NCBI GenBank assembly: GCA_016715115.1
Contig: JADKBM010000013.1
Coordinates: 186,001 to 250,000 of the forward strand
Direction: 5' to 3'
From: Acidobacteriota bacterium
Lineage (GTDB): Bacteria > Acidobacteriota > Blastocatellia > Pyrinomonadales > Pyrinomonadaceae
Length of the DNA: 64,000 nt
Shown here piece by piece: positions 32,837 to 41,340 of the stretch. The notes below the pieces were generated by a model that did no database searches, was not told the DNA's origin, and was given only the letters and a program-made list of their open reading frames with translations. The position numbers were made by a program, and so were the translations under genes. Position 1 is the first letter of the stretch, and every line of letters begins with the position of its first letter.

Positions 32837-34074
32837 TCAATCGTCAGATACAAGCGGTCGGTTTGGACATCGGAACCAGCAAGGTCCGGTGCGTGATCGG
32901 CGAACCATCGGAAAATGGCGTAATGAACGTCGTCGGTATAGGCGAGTCCGAATCCCGCGGACTGCGACGTGGAATCGTTTCGACGACGGACGCCGTCGCG
33001 GAGTCGATTAAACGCGCGGTCGAAGACGCCGAGCAGGTCAGCGGGCTCGAGGTCCAGATGGCGACGGTCAATCTTTCGGGCGAGCATCTTCAAGGTGAGA
33101 ACAAGGGCGGCGTCGTGGCGGTTGCCGGAGCGGGCCGCGAGATCACCGAGGACGATGTCGAACGCGCGATCGAGTCGGCGAGCGCGATGCCGCTGCCGGC
33201 CGGTTGGGAGATAATCGACCGGTTGCCCCAGGAATTCATCATCGACGGCCAGGACGGGATCACTGAGCCGGTCGGAATGCGCGGTGCGCGGCTCGAAAGC
33301 CGCGTCCACGTGATCATTAGTCCGAGTGCCGGCAAGCAGAACATCGAAAAAGCTGTCAACCGCGCCGGGCTCGAGGTCGAGGGAATGGTTCTCGAACCGC
33401 TCGCGGCCGCGACGAGCACGCTCACCGACGACGACAAGGAGTACGGCTGCGCGCTGATAAACATCGGCGCTGAACTGACAAGCCTGACGATCTTCGGCCG
33501 CGGAGCGGTGCAGCACACGCGCGTTTTCCCATTCGGCGGAATGCACTTCACGAAAGATATCGCGCTTGGATTGCGCGTGTCGATTCCCGAAGCAAACGCG
33601 ATCAAGCGCGACTACGGCTGCGTCGCGCCATTTCTCTTCCGCGACGGCGAGGCACAGGAGGTGATCGAGATCAACCCTGTCGGGCGCAGCGAAACTCGCG
33701 GTCTTTCGAAAGAGATCCTGTGCGACATTCTGGCGCCGCGCGCGATCGAACTGCTCCAACACCTGGCTCACGAGGTGAACCGGACCGGCGCACAGAATTC
33801 GAGCGGCGTCGTTCTGACCGGTGGCGGATCGCAGGTGCGGGGGATGGTCGAGATCGCGGAACAGGTGTTCGACGCTCCGACCAGACTCGGATTCGTCAAT
33901 CGCGAACTTTTCGGCGGACTCGTTGCCGAAGTTCAGAAACCCGAATGGGCGACCGCGTGCGGATTGGCGCTGATTTCGATGCGTCGGCAGATCCGCGAAC
34001 AGATGCTCGGGCCGACGACGGCGACGCAAAAAGTCGCCGCCTGGTTCGAAAGTTTTCGTGGCAAATTCAAGTAA
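32833..34074 (+). CDS. ftsA: Cell division protein FtsA
   Basis: A 413-residue actin-like ATPase. VGLDIGTSKVRCVIGE is phosphate loop 1, the 1C domain follows (ESESRGLRRGIV...VSGLEVQMATVNLSG), then INIGAELTSLTIFGRGAVQHTRVFPFGG and VVLTGGGSQVRGM. The C-terminal WFESFRGKFK is the amphipathic membrane-targeting helix. FtsA tethers FtsZ to the membrane and recruits later divisome proteins. Confidence 0.95.
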   Translation: MINRQIQAVGLDIGTSKVRCVIGEPSENGVMNVVGIGESESRGLRRGIVSTTDAVAESIKRAVEDAEQVSGLEVQMATVNLSGEHLQGENKGGVVAVAGAGREITEDDVERAIESASAMPLPAGWEIIDRLPQEFIIDGQDGITEPVGMRGARLESRVHVIISPSAGKQNIEKAVNRAGLEVEGMVLEPLAAATSTLTDDDKEYGCALINIGAELTSLTIFGRGAVQHTRVFPFGGMHFTKDIALGLRVSIPEANAIKRDYGCVAPFLFRDGEAQEVIEINPVGRSETRGLSKEILCDILAPRAIELLQHLAHEVNRTGAQNSSGVVLTGGGSQVRGMVEIAEQVFDAPTRLGFVNRELFGGLVAEVQKPEWATACGLALISMRRQIREQMLGPTTATQKVAAWFESFRGKFK

Positions 34075-34224
34075 ATGTAACTTCAGGACTGGATTTTTAA
34101 TCACAAATCGTTGTATGCTTCTTGCCCGAAGGCACAATATATAGTTGAGCAGCACAAAGGTCAGCCTCTGAAGTTTTTCATCACGAGCACGGCAATTAGT
34201 TAGTTTTTTAAGGAAGCAATCATA

Positions 34225-35355
34225 ATGACTGACGGACTTCAATCGAAAATCAGCGGAATCAGGATCTTGATCGACGAACCTCCGATCACTGGTGCGAAGA
34301 TCAAGGTCATCGGTGTCGGCGGCGGAGGCGGAAATGCGGTCAACCGGATGATCGAGGCCGGTGTCAAAGGCGTCGAGTTCATCGTCGCGAACACCGACCT
34401 CCAAGCTCTCAACGATTCGAAAGCGCCGCTCAAGATCCAGCTCGGCAGCCGCCTCACACGCGGGCTCGGAGCCGGTTCGGATCCGGACGTCGGCCGCAAC
34501 GCCGCGCTCGAAGATCACGAGAAGCTGATGGATGTGCTCGAAGGTTCCGATATGGTCTTCGTCACGACCGGACTTGGCGGCGGAACCGGAACGGGCGCCG
34601 CGCCGGTCGTCGCGTCGCTGGCGATGGAGCTTGGAATTCTGACGGTTGCGGTCGTCACCAAGCCGTTCAGCGTCGAAGGCAAAAAACGCACCGCACAGGC
34701 CGAACGCGGACTCGCCGAACTTCGCGGCTGCGTCGATACGATCATCACCATCCCGAATTCGAAGCTCAAGGACGTTGAAGAAAAGATCTCGATCATGGAC
34801 GCTTTCCGACGTGCCGACGACATCTTGCTGCAAGCGGTCCAGGGTATCAGCGACCTGATCACGACATCGGGCGTCATCAATCTTGATTTCGCTGACGTTA
34901 GGGCCGTGATGCGCGGGCGCGGCGTTGCGTTGATGGGTATCGGCGAGGCGCGCGGCGAAGGGGCGGCGGTGGCGGCGATGAAGGCGGCGATCGATTCGCG
35001 TCTGCTCGAAGAGAATTCGATCAAAGGGGCGAGGGGCGCACTTATCAATATCACGAGTTCAATGAGTACGCCGCTCAATGAGGTCGAGGCCGCGATCGCG
35101 CTCATCGAAGCCGAAGCGCACGACGATGCCGACATCATCTGGGGAACGGTGTTCAGCGACGAAGACGACGACGCCGTCAGGATCACGGTCATCGCGACCG
35201 GCTTTGACAGCGTCAGCTATGCCGCCGTTTCGTCGACGGCGGGTCATACCGAAACAATTGCCGTCGGAATCAGCCATCAACGCGCGGGCAGCGGCAGACC
35301 TGAAGATGACGAAGACCTGAGTGTTCCGACGTTCATCCGCCGTCAGGCCGACTAG
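34225..35355 (+). CDS. ftsZ: Cell division GTPase FtsZ
   Basis: A 376-residue tubulin homologue. IKVIGVGGGGGNAVNRM opens the GTPase domain, the tubulin signature GGGTGTG is at 118-124, and the T7-loop region follows (NLDFADVRAVMRGRG). The linker is short and the C-terminal peptide DLSVPTFIRRQAD is the conserved FtsA-binding tail. It forms the Z ring. AAGGAAG lies ~9 bases before the ATG. The 150-bp gap after ftsA suggests its own promoter, but I see no convincing one. Confidence 0.97.
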   Translation: MTDGLQSKISGIRILIDEPPITGAKIKVIGVGGGGGNAVNRMIEAGVKGVEFIVANTDLQALNDSKAPLKIQLGSRLTRGLGAGSDPDVGRNAALEDHEKLMDVLEGSDMVFVTTGLGGGTGTGAAPVVASLAMELGILTVAVVTKPFSVEGKKRTAQAERGLAELRGCVDTIITIPNSKLKDVEEKISIMDAFRRADDILLQAVQGISDLITTSGVINLDFADVRAVMRGRGVALMGIGEARGEGAAVAAMKAAIDSRLLEENSIKGARGALINITSSMSTPLNEVEAAIALIEAEAHDDADIIWGTVFSDEDDDAVRITVIATGFDSVSYAAVSSTAGHTETIAVGISHQRAGSGRPEDDEDLSVPTFIRRQAD

Positions 35356-35357
35356 AG

Positions 35358-35377
35358 TCCTGAGTCGAATCAGGAGG
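35358..35377 (+). promoter_or_regulatory. Hairpin overlapping the Shine-Dalgarno of the Hfq-like gene
   Basis: TCCTGA (35358-35363) and TCAGGA (35370-35375) pair over 6 bp with a 6-base loop; the right arm covers most of the strong site AGGAGG (35372-35377) that serves the ATG at 35386. The ftsZ stop is 3 bases upstream of the stem. Ribosomes finishing ftsZ could open it. Confidence 0.5.
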
Positions 35378-35385
35378 TCAGAAAT

Positions 35386-35676
35386 ATGCAAAACTATTCT
35401 CGTCCGAAAGGTGACTTTCCCGATAACCGTGATCGAAGCGTGCAGGTCGATACTAATGCCGAGATCTTTTACTATCGGAAGCAGATCAACTCGCGCACGT
35501 TGATGGTTGTCGTTTTGACGGACGGCGAAGAGATCGAAGGAACGATCGAATGGCACGACCGCGAAGCGTTGAAGATAAATCGGACCGACGATCCGAATCT
35601 TCTGGTGCTTAAACATAACATCAAGTATATGTACAAGGCCGAGGACCGGAAACCACCCGTGAAAGCCAAGAAATAG
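35386..35676 (+). CDS. Hfq / Sm-like RNA-binding protein
   Basis: A 96-residue protein. Residues ~32-75 read as an Sm fold: INSRTLMVVVLTDGEEIEGTIEWHDREALKI (Sm1, with the Hfq-like DG-E-EG-IE-D pattern) and NLLVLKHNIKYMYK (Sm2, cf. the KHAI of Hfq). The N-terminus is polar and the tail basic (DRKPPVKAKK). Hfq hexamers anneal sRNAs to mRNAs. The match is diverged, so it could be a distinct Sm-like family. It follows ftsZ by 30 bp with a strong ribosome site, and is probably co-transcribed with it. Confidence 0.75.
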   Translation: MQNYSRPKGDFPDNRDRSVQVDTNAEIFYYRKQINSRTLMVVVLTDGEEIEGTIEWHDREALKINRTDDPNLLVLKHNIKYMYKAEDRKPPVKAKK

Positions 35677-35748
35677 TCTGTCCGACCGCGAATTCGTTTT
35701 TGATCGGCTCCTTAACCGCCGTTGCCCCGAAGTGTTATCCTCGTTTGA

Positions 35749-36777
35749 GTGGCCAACGAATCCGATACCAAACAACTGAGTTTGCCGCGCATCGCGATCA
35801 CGATGGGCGATGCTGCGGGCATCGGTCCGGAGATCGTCCTGAAAGCGCTTGCGGATCGATCGATTTTCGAGATCTGCAGACCGCTGGTCATCGGCGATGC
35901 GCGTGTTCTTCGTGACAATGCCGAGGCTCTCGGACTGTTCCCCGCGCTTGATGTCGCCGCCGGCGATATTCACGGATCTTTCGGGAACGTTCCAGTGTGC
36001 GATCTCGCCAACATCGGACTGCCTTTTGAAATCGGCAAGGACGGTGCCGTTACGGGACGCGCTTCGGCCGAGTATATTGAGAAAGCGGTTGAGCTTTGGA
36101 GTCGCGGAAAGGTCGATGCGATCGCAACTGCTCCGATCAGCAAAGCCGCGATCCAACTCGGCGGATACGACTTTCCCGGTCACACGGAATTTCTTGCCTT
36201 TTTGACTGATACGAAACGTTTCGCGATGTCGTTCTTTGCCGACAAACTGCGCGTCGTGCTGCTTTCAACGCACGTTTCGCTGCGCGACGCGATCGGGCTC
36301 GTCAAACGCGAAAAGCTGGTCGATCTGATCGGGTTCACGGACCTGGAGATCGCCGGCTTGCTCAAGAAAAAGCCGCGCATCGCCGTCGCCGGACTCAATC
36401 CGCACGCATCCGAAGGCGGAATGTTCGGACAGGAGGAAGGACTTGAGATCACGCCCGCGATCGATGAATGCCGCAAACTGGGAATCGACGTCCACGGTCC
36501 GTTCCCGCCGGATACGATTTTTCTCCGGGCATATCGCGGCGAGTTCGACGTCGTCGTCGCCTGTTATCACGATCAGGCGACGATCCCGGTCAAGTGTCTT
36601 TCGTTCGGAGCGTCTGTCAACGTCACGCTCGGACTGCCGTTGATACGTACGTCGGTCGATCACGGGACGGCGTACGATATCGCCGGCCTCGGACGGGCGG
36701 ACGAATCGAGTCTGGTCGCCGCGGTCAAATTGGCCGCCACGCTCGCCGAAATTAGAAAAACGGACAAACTTTGCTAG
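35749..36777 (+). CDS. pdxA: 4-hydroxythreonine-4-phosphate dehydrogenase PdxA
   Basis: A 342-residue protein from GTG 35749. RIAITMGDAAGIGPEIVLKAL, TAPISKAAI, GHTEFLAF, NPHASEGGMFGQEE, CYHDQATIPVKCLSFGASVNVTLGLPLIRTSVDHGTAYDIAG contain the substrate and metal residues of the PdxA family (His, Asp, His metal set). It acts in the DXP-independent-step of de novo pyridoxal phosphate synthesis. Other pdx genes are not nearby. Confidence 0.95.
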   Translation: MANESDTKQLSLPRIAITMGDAAGIGPEIVLKALADRSIFEICRPLVIGDARVLRDNAEALGLFPALDVAAGDIHGSFGNVPVCDLANIGLPFEIGKDGAVTGRASAEYIEKAVELWSRGKVDAIATAPISKAAIQLGGYDFPGHTEFLAFLTDTKRFAMSFFADKLRVVLLSTHVSLRDAIGLVKREKLVDLIGFTDLEIAGLLKKKPRIAVAGLNPHASEGGMFGQEEGLEITPAIDECRKLGIDVHGPFPPDTIFLRAYRGEFDVVVACYHDQATIPVKCLSFGASVNVTLGLPLIRTSVDHGTAYDIAGLGRADESSLVAAVKLAATLAEIRKTDKLC

Positions 36778-36815
36778 AATGAATCCTTGCTCGACCCGTT
36801 CGGCAAACTAATACA

Positions 36816-37211
36816 ATGACTGAAGTATCGAGCTCAGAGCCGGAACAGATCTTGATCGCCGACGACGATCCGGCGATCCTGCGCCTTGTCAAGGCGATCG
36901 TTGAAAAGGAAGGTTACGCGGTCGTCACCGCGCGCGACGGAAAGGAAGCGTACAAGATCCTGCAGACCGGCGAAAAGTTCGTGGCGGCGATCTTTGACGT
37001 CGTGATGCCGTACATTCAGGGAACGGAATTGGTTCGATATATGCAATCGGAAAAACGGCATATGACCATCCCGGTGATTATGATGACCGCCGAACAAAGC
37101 GCGCGCCTGTCGTCGGATAGTTTTGCGGCCGGAGCCGTGGCGTTTTTGCCGAAACCGTTCACTAATGCGCAGCTTCAAACGATGCTTCGTATGTTCATCC
37201 AGAAAAAATAG
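36816..37211 (+). CDS. Single-domain response regulator
   Basis: A 131-residue receiver domain only (CheY-like). ILIADDDPAILRLVKAIVEKEGY carries the acidic pocket, AAIFDVVMPYIQGTELV the phosphorylated Asp, VIMMTAEQ the Thr/Ser, and AVAFLPKPFTNAQL the Lys. No output domain is present. It ends 25 bp before a second response regulator, so the two probably form one transcription unit; no kinase gene is adjacent. Confidence 0.9.
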   Translation: MTEVSSSEPEQILIADDDPAILRLVKAIVEKEGYAVVTARDGKEAYKILQTGEKFVAAIFDVVMPYIQGTELVRYMQSEKRHMTIPVIMMTAEQSARLSSDSFAAGAVAFLPKPFTNAQLQTMLRMFIQKK

Positions 37212-37236
37212 CGTTCAAAAAGGGAGACGAATTCTG

Positions 37237-38343
37237 ATGTCACAACACAAACTGCTTTTGGCGGATGATTCCGTAACCGTTCAAAAGGTCGTCAATCTCA
37301 CGTTTGCCGACGAAGGAATCGAAGTGATGACGGTCGGCGACGGTGATTCCGCGATGGAAAAGGTCGCGGAATTCAAGCCGGATCTCGTAATGGCCGACGT
37401 CAATATGCCGGGCCTCAGCGGCTATGAGGTTTGCGAGCGGATCAAGTCAAATCCGGAAACGAGCAAGCTGCCGGTCATCTTGCTGGTCGGATCGTTCGAG
37501 CCGTTTGACGAGGCGGAAGCGAGACGTGTCGGCGCCGACGACTATATGACGAAGCCGTTTCAGTCGATTCGGCAATTGGTCAACAAAGTTACTGATCTGC
37601 TCGGAGCCGGGCAGGCGACGGAGGACGAGGCCGAGCCGCCCGTTGAGTTTGCCGAGGTTCCGGAGCCGGAAGGCCAGGAGTTTGTAGATACGTTGGAGCC
37701 GGAGCCGTCGCCCGAGCCGTTTGGAGCGCTGCCGTCAAGTGACGTCGCGGAACCGTTCGAACATCTCGGCGATACCGGAGCCAGAACGCTGGAAATGGAA
37801 ACACCGCCCGAGCCGGCTTACAATTACGGCGACGCCGGAATGGATGACGAAATGATCGAAGCGAGCAGCGCCGTCGATTATTCGTCAGCGGAATCTGACG
37901 AAGACGATCTGGCGAAGACGCAGCCGCTTGACCACCAAGAACTGAAGGAATTTGCGTTTGTCGGCGGCGACGCCGAGGCGATTTCAAATGAGCCGGCGGC
38001 GGCCGTGGAAAGCGTTCCGGAGGTTTCACCGGCAAGCATTCCGGCCCCGTCGTTCGTTCCGGAAGCACCGGTCCGGCTCGACGACGTCAATCCGCTTGAT
38101 CTTCCGCCACTTGTCGAAGAAACAGGAATTCGACCGGCGTTTGAAACGTTTGAACCTGAGACGATCAGCGAACCTGTCGCCCCGGCTGCGCCGGTCGTGA
38201 CCGAGGAGATGATCGCCGACATAACGGCCCGCGTCGCCGACAAACTGGCCGAGCGGATCGCGCGTGCGCTCGACGCCGACGTTGTGCGCGAAGTAACGCG
38301 GGATGTTCTCAGTGAACTCGGCGAGGCGAAAGAGCAGAGTTGA
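37237..38343 (+). CDS. Response regulator with a long acidic, Pro-rich C-terminal region
   Basis: A 368-residue protein from ATG 37237 (GGGAG upstream). Residues 5-125 are a receiver domain (LLLADDSVTVQKVVNLTF, LVMADVNMPGLSGYEV, PVILLVGSFEPFDEAEARRVGADDYMTKPF). The next ~190 residues are low-complexity, rich in Glu, Pro, Ala and Ser, and the last ~45 form a helix (MIADITARVADKLAERIARALDADVVREVTRDVLSEL). It has no DNA-binding domain. The layout recalls polarity or motility regulators of the RomR type, but that is only a resemblance. It lies upstream of valS. Confidence 0.85.
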   Translation: MSQHKLLLADDSVTVQKVVNLTFADEGIEVMTVGDGDSAMEKVAEFKPDLVMADVNMPGLSGYEVCERIKSNPETSKLPVILLVGSFEPFDEAEARRVGADDYMTKPFQSIRQLVNKVTDLLGAGQATEDEAEPPVEFAEVPEPEGQEFVDTLEPEPSPEPFGALPSSDVAEPFEHLGDTGARTLEMETPPEPAYNYGDAGMDDEMIEASSAVDYSSAESDEDDLAKTQPLDHQELKEFAFVGGDAEAISNEPAAAVESVPEVSPASIPAPSFVPEAPVRLDDVNPLDLPPLVEETGIRPAFETFEPETISEPVAPAAPVVTEEMIADITARVADKLAERIARALDADVVREVTRDVLSELGEAKEQS

Positions 38344-38368
38344 ACGCGATTACTCAAGTTTTTGATCT

Positions 38369-38404
38369 GGCCGGCTTTCGCAAAAAAGGAAAACCGGCCT
38401 TTGT
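38369..38404 (+). terminator. Rho-independent terminator after the response regulator gene
   Basis: GGCCGGCTTT ... AAACCGGCC followed by TTTGTTAATT. Stem of 9-10 bp with an A-rich loop. It separates the regulator genes from valS. Confidence 0.75.
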
Positions 38405-38503
38405 TAATTATTGTTGGTTGATCGTAGAGAGTTGATCGGCAGTACGCGCGCGTCCAATCGACGCGTTGCCGTTCCGATTGGAAGAATTCAATAACTAAAA
38501 GAA

Positions 38504-41224
38504 ATGATAGAGATCGACAAAGCCTACAATCCAAAGGAAGCTGAGAACTCGCATTATGAACGCTGGGAGAAGAGCGGGTTTTTTGCGCCGGAGATCAATC
38601 AGGATCCGAATGCGATCAAGTATTCGATCGTCATTCCGCCTCCGAACGTCACAGGCAGCCTTCATATGGGCCACGCGCTTCAGCACACGTTGATGGACGT
38701 CCTGATCCGTCGGAAGCGGATGCAGGGCTTCCGTACGCTGTGGCTGCCGGGAACGGATCACGCCGGTATCTCCGTGCAGCGCAAGGTCGTCGAACAACTT
38801 AGAAGGGACGAAAACAAATCGCCGCTCGACATCGGCCGCGAGGAGTTCATCCGCCGCGCTTGGCGTTGGAAAGAAGAGTACGGCAACACTATCGTCGAGC
38901 AGATGCGTCGCGAGGGAGCGTCGGTCGACTGGACCCGACATCGCTTCACGATGGACGAAAGCCTTTCGAAGGCTGTGCGCGAGGTTTTCTGCACGCTTTA
39001 CGAAGAGGGCTGGATCTATCGCGGGTTGCGCATCGTCAACTGGTGTCCGAAGGACAAGACCGTGCTTTCCGATCTCGAGGTCAAGGAAGAATCGCGCAAG
39101 GACGGCAAACTCTTCTATTTGCAGTATCCGGTGAAAGGCACCGACCGGCGCGTGACGGTCGCGACGACGCGGCCTGAAACGATGCTCGGCGATACGGCAG
39201 TCGCGGTCAATCCCAAGGACGCGCGGTATTCCGAACTTGTCGGCCAAATCATCGAATTGCCGCTCACCGGCCGCGAAATTCCGATCATCGCCGACGAATA
39301 CGTCGATGCCGAGTTCGGGACCGGCGCGGTGAAGATCACGCCGGCGCACGATCCGAACGATTACCAGATCGGTCAGCGCCACGACCTTCCGCGACTGCTC
39401 GTAATGAACGACGACGCGACGATGAACGCTGCCGCCGGCGCCGAATTTCAAGGGCTGGACCGTTTCAAGGCGCGCGAGAAAGTGATCGAGCAGTTCGAGG
39501 AACTCGGTCTGCTTGAAAAGATCGACGATTACGAGATAAGTTTGCCGATCTGCGAACGCTGCAAAACCATCGTCGAACCGATCCTGTCCGAGCAGTGGTT
39601 CGTAAAAATGGACGAAATGCGCGATCTCGCACTGGAACTTATGCGAACCGAGGGCGTCCCGCATTTTTCGCCGCAAGTGCCGCACGAAAGGGTTTACACG
39701 ACGTGGCTCGAAAACCTCAAAGACTGGACGATCTCGCGGCAGCTTTGGTGGGGACACCAGATACCGGCCTGGTACAACCAGTTTGGCGATATCTTCGTTG
39801 CGCGAACATTCGACGAAGCCTGCGAACTGGCGGGGACAAATGATCTGGCGCAGGACAGCGACGTTCTCGACACCTGGTTTTCATCGGCGCTCTGGGCATT
39901 CTCGACGTTCGGATGGAACGGGGAGGTGACCGAAACCGAGGATTTGAATGCCTTTTGTCCGACCGATGTTCTCGTCACCGGTCGCGACATCATCTTCCTG
40001 TGGATCTCGAGAATGATGATGACGACCAAGAAGTTCGTCGACAGGACGGCGTTCAATGACGTCATCGTGACCGGCACCGTGCTCGGGAAGGACGGCAAGC
40101 CGATGTCCAAATCACGCGGCAACGGAGTCGATCCGATCGATCTTTTCGACAAATTCGGCGTTGACGCGACGCGTGTCTATCTCGCCTCGATCGCGACCGG
40201 CGCGGACATTCGCTGGAACGACGCGCTGATCGAAACGTACCGCAACTTCGCCAACAAGATCTGGAACGCGACGCGTTTTTGTCTGATGAATTCGGAAGGC
40301 GCGAAGGTCGACCATTCGTGTTTGGAGTTCCGTCTTCAGGCGGCAGAAACCCCGAGCATCGTCGACAGATGGATCCTCTCGCGCCTCAACCGCACCGCGC
40401 TTGACGTCAACAAAGCCCTCGACAAGTACTTTTTTCACGAAGCCGTCTCGCTGCTCTATCACTTTTTCTGGGATGATTTCTGTGACTGGTATATCGAATT
40501 GGTAAAGGACGAGATCAGCGATTACGGGAACGAAGATCAAAGATCCAAGACCGAAGCCCGAACTCGTATTCTGACGATTCTCGAGATCGCGCTTCGAATG
40601 CTCCATCCGTTTATGCCTTATTTGACGGAAGAACTGTGGCAGAAACTGCCCGGAACATCGAACTCGCTTCATCACGCGGCGTATGGCTCGGCGGATGCGA
40701 CGATTATGCTTGCGTCGTTTCCGCCGGGCGACGTCCGTGCGATCGACGAACGAGCCGAATTCGAAATGCAGTCGGTCATCGATCTGATCGGCAAAGTCCG
40801 CAACATTCGCGCCGAAATGCAGATCAAGCCATCCGATCGGATAGCGATCCACGTGGCCGCGAGCGCGGAAGCAAACCGGGTCTTTGCCGAAAACGAGGCG
40901 CAGATCCTGAAACTCGCGCGGGCCGACAAATTGGTGCTCGACGAGAAACTCGACGTTCCGAAGGCTTCGGCGAAGGCGGTTACGAACGTCGCGGAGATCG
41001 CCGTGCCGCTCGAGGGATTGATCGATTTTGAAAAAGAGATCGCGCGGCTCGAAGGCCATCTCGCCAAGCTCGAGACCGAGAATGAACGTCTCAACGGCCA
41101 GCTTTCGAATGCGAATTTCGTCGACCGCGCGCCGGTCGAAAAGGTGCAGGGAATCCGCGACCGCGTCGCCGAGATCGAGACGCAGGTTTCGGCGCTGCGT
41201 TTGAATCTTGAAGCTCTGAAATAA
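38504..41224 (+). CDS. valS: Valyl-tRNA synthetase
   Basis: A 906-residue class I synthetase. PPPNVTGSLHMGHAL is the HIGH motif, the editing domain follows (TTRPETMLGDTAVAV), then WWGHQIPAWY and GKPMSKSRGNGVDP (KMSKS variant). The anticodon-binding domain has DRWILSRLN and the C-terminal coiled-coil arm (ARLEGHLAKLETENERLNGQL) is complete. It is normal in length for a short ValRS. Residues 606-615 (CLEFRLQAAE) are encoded by an end-sequence of the interspersed palindromic element, inserted in frame before DRWILSRLN. Confidence 0.96.
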   Translation: MIEIDKAYNPKEAENSHYERWEKSGFFAPEINQDPNAIKYSIVIPPPNVTGSLHMGHALQHTLMDVLIRRKRMQGFRTLWLPGTDHAGISVQRKVVEQLRRDENKSPLDIGREEFIRRAWRWKEEYGNTIVEQMRREGASVDWTRHRFTMDESLSKAVREVFCTLYEEGWIYRGLRIVNWCPKDKTVLSDLEVKEESRKDGKLFYLQYPVKGTDRRVTVATTRPETMLGDTAVAVNPKDARYSELVGQIIELPLTGREIPIIADEYVDAEFGTGAVKITPAHDPNDYQIGQRHDLPRLLVMNDDATMNAAAGAEFQGLDRFKAREKVIEQFEELGLLEKIDDYEISLPICERCKTIVEPILSEQWFVKMDEMRDLALELMRTEGVPHFSPQVPHERVYTTWLENLKDWTISRQLWWGHQIPAWYNQFGDIFVARTFDEACELAGTNDLAQDSDVLDTWFSSALWAFSTFGWNGEVTETEDLNAFCPTDVLVTGRDIIFLWISRMMMTTKKFVDRTAFNDVIVTGTVLGKDGKPMSKSRGNGVDPIDLFDKFGVDATRVYLASIATGADIRWNDALIETYRNFANKIWNATRFCLMNSEGAKVDHSCLEFRLQAAETPSIVDRWILSRLNRTALDVNKALDKYFFHEAVSLLYHFFWDDFCDWYIELVKDEISDYGNEDQRSKTEARTRILTILEIALRMLHPFMPYLTEELWQKLPGTSNSLHHAAYGSADATIMLASFPPGDVRAIDERAEFEMQSVIDLIGKVRNIRAEMQIKPSDRIAIHVAASAEANRVFAENEAQILKLARADKLVLDEKLDVPKASAKAVTNVAEIAVPLEGLIDFEKEIARLEGHLAKLETENERLNGQLSNANFVDRAPVEKVQGIRDRVAEIETQVSALRLNLEALK
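40319..40346 (+). repeat. Interspersed-element end inside the valS coding sequence
   Basis: TTTGGAGTTCCGTCTTCAGG CGGC matches the left end of the palindromic elements at 26548 and 59972 with one or two differences. It is read in frame as CLEFRLQA within ValRS. Confidence 0.75.
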
Positions 41225-41340
41225 ATCACTTTGCGCGACGAACAACACAAATGGCGCAAAGATTCGAACGATCCGCGATATTCGCGGCGGAAGGTCTGCG
41301 TTGCGTTTGCCGCGTAATTCACAGATAATCGTCAAACTTT

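Noticed and set aside
34075..34224. Separate ftsZ promoter
   Set aside because: TATATA words are present, but no -35 box at an acceptable distance could be found.
32566..34833. Long minus-strand frame across ftsQ, ftsA and the start of ftsZ
   Set aside because: Antisense to three well-supported genes, no domain, shadow-frame composition.
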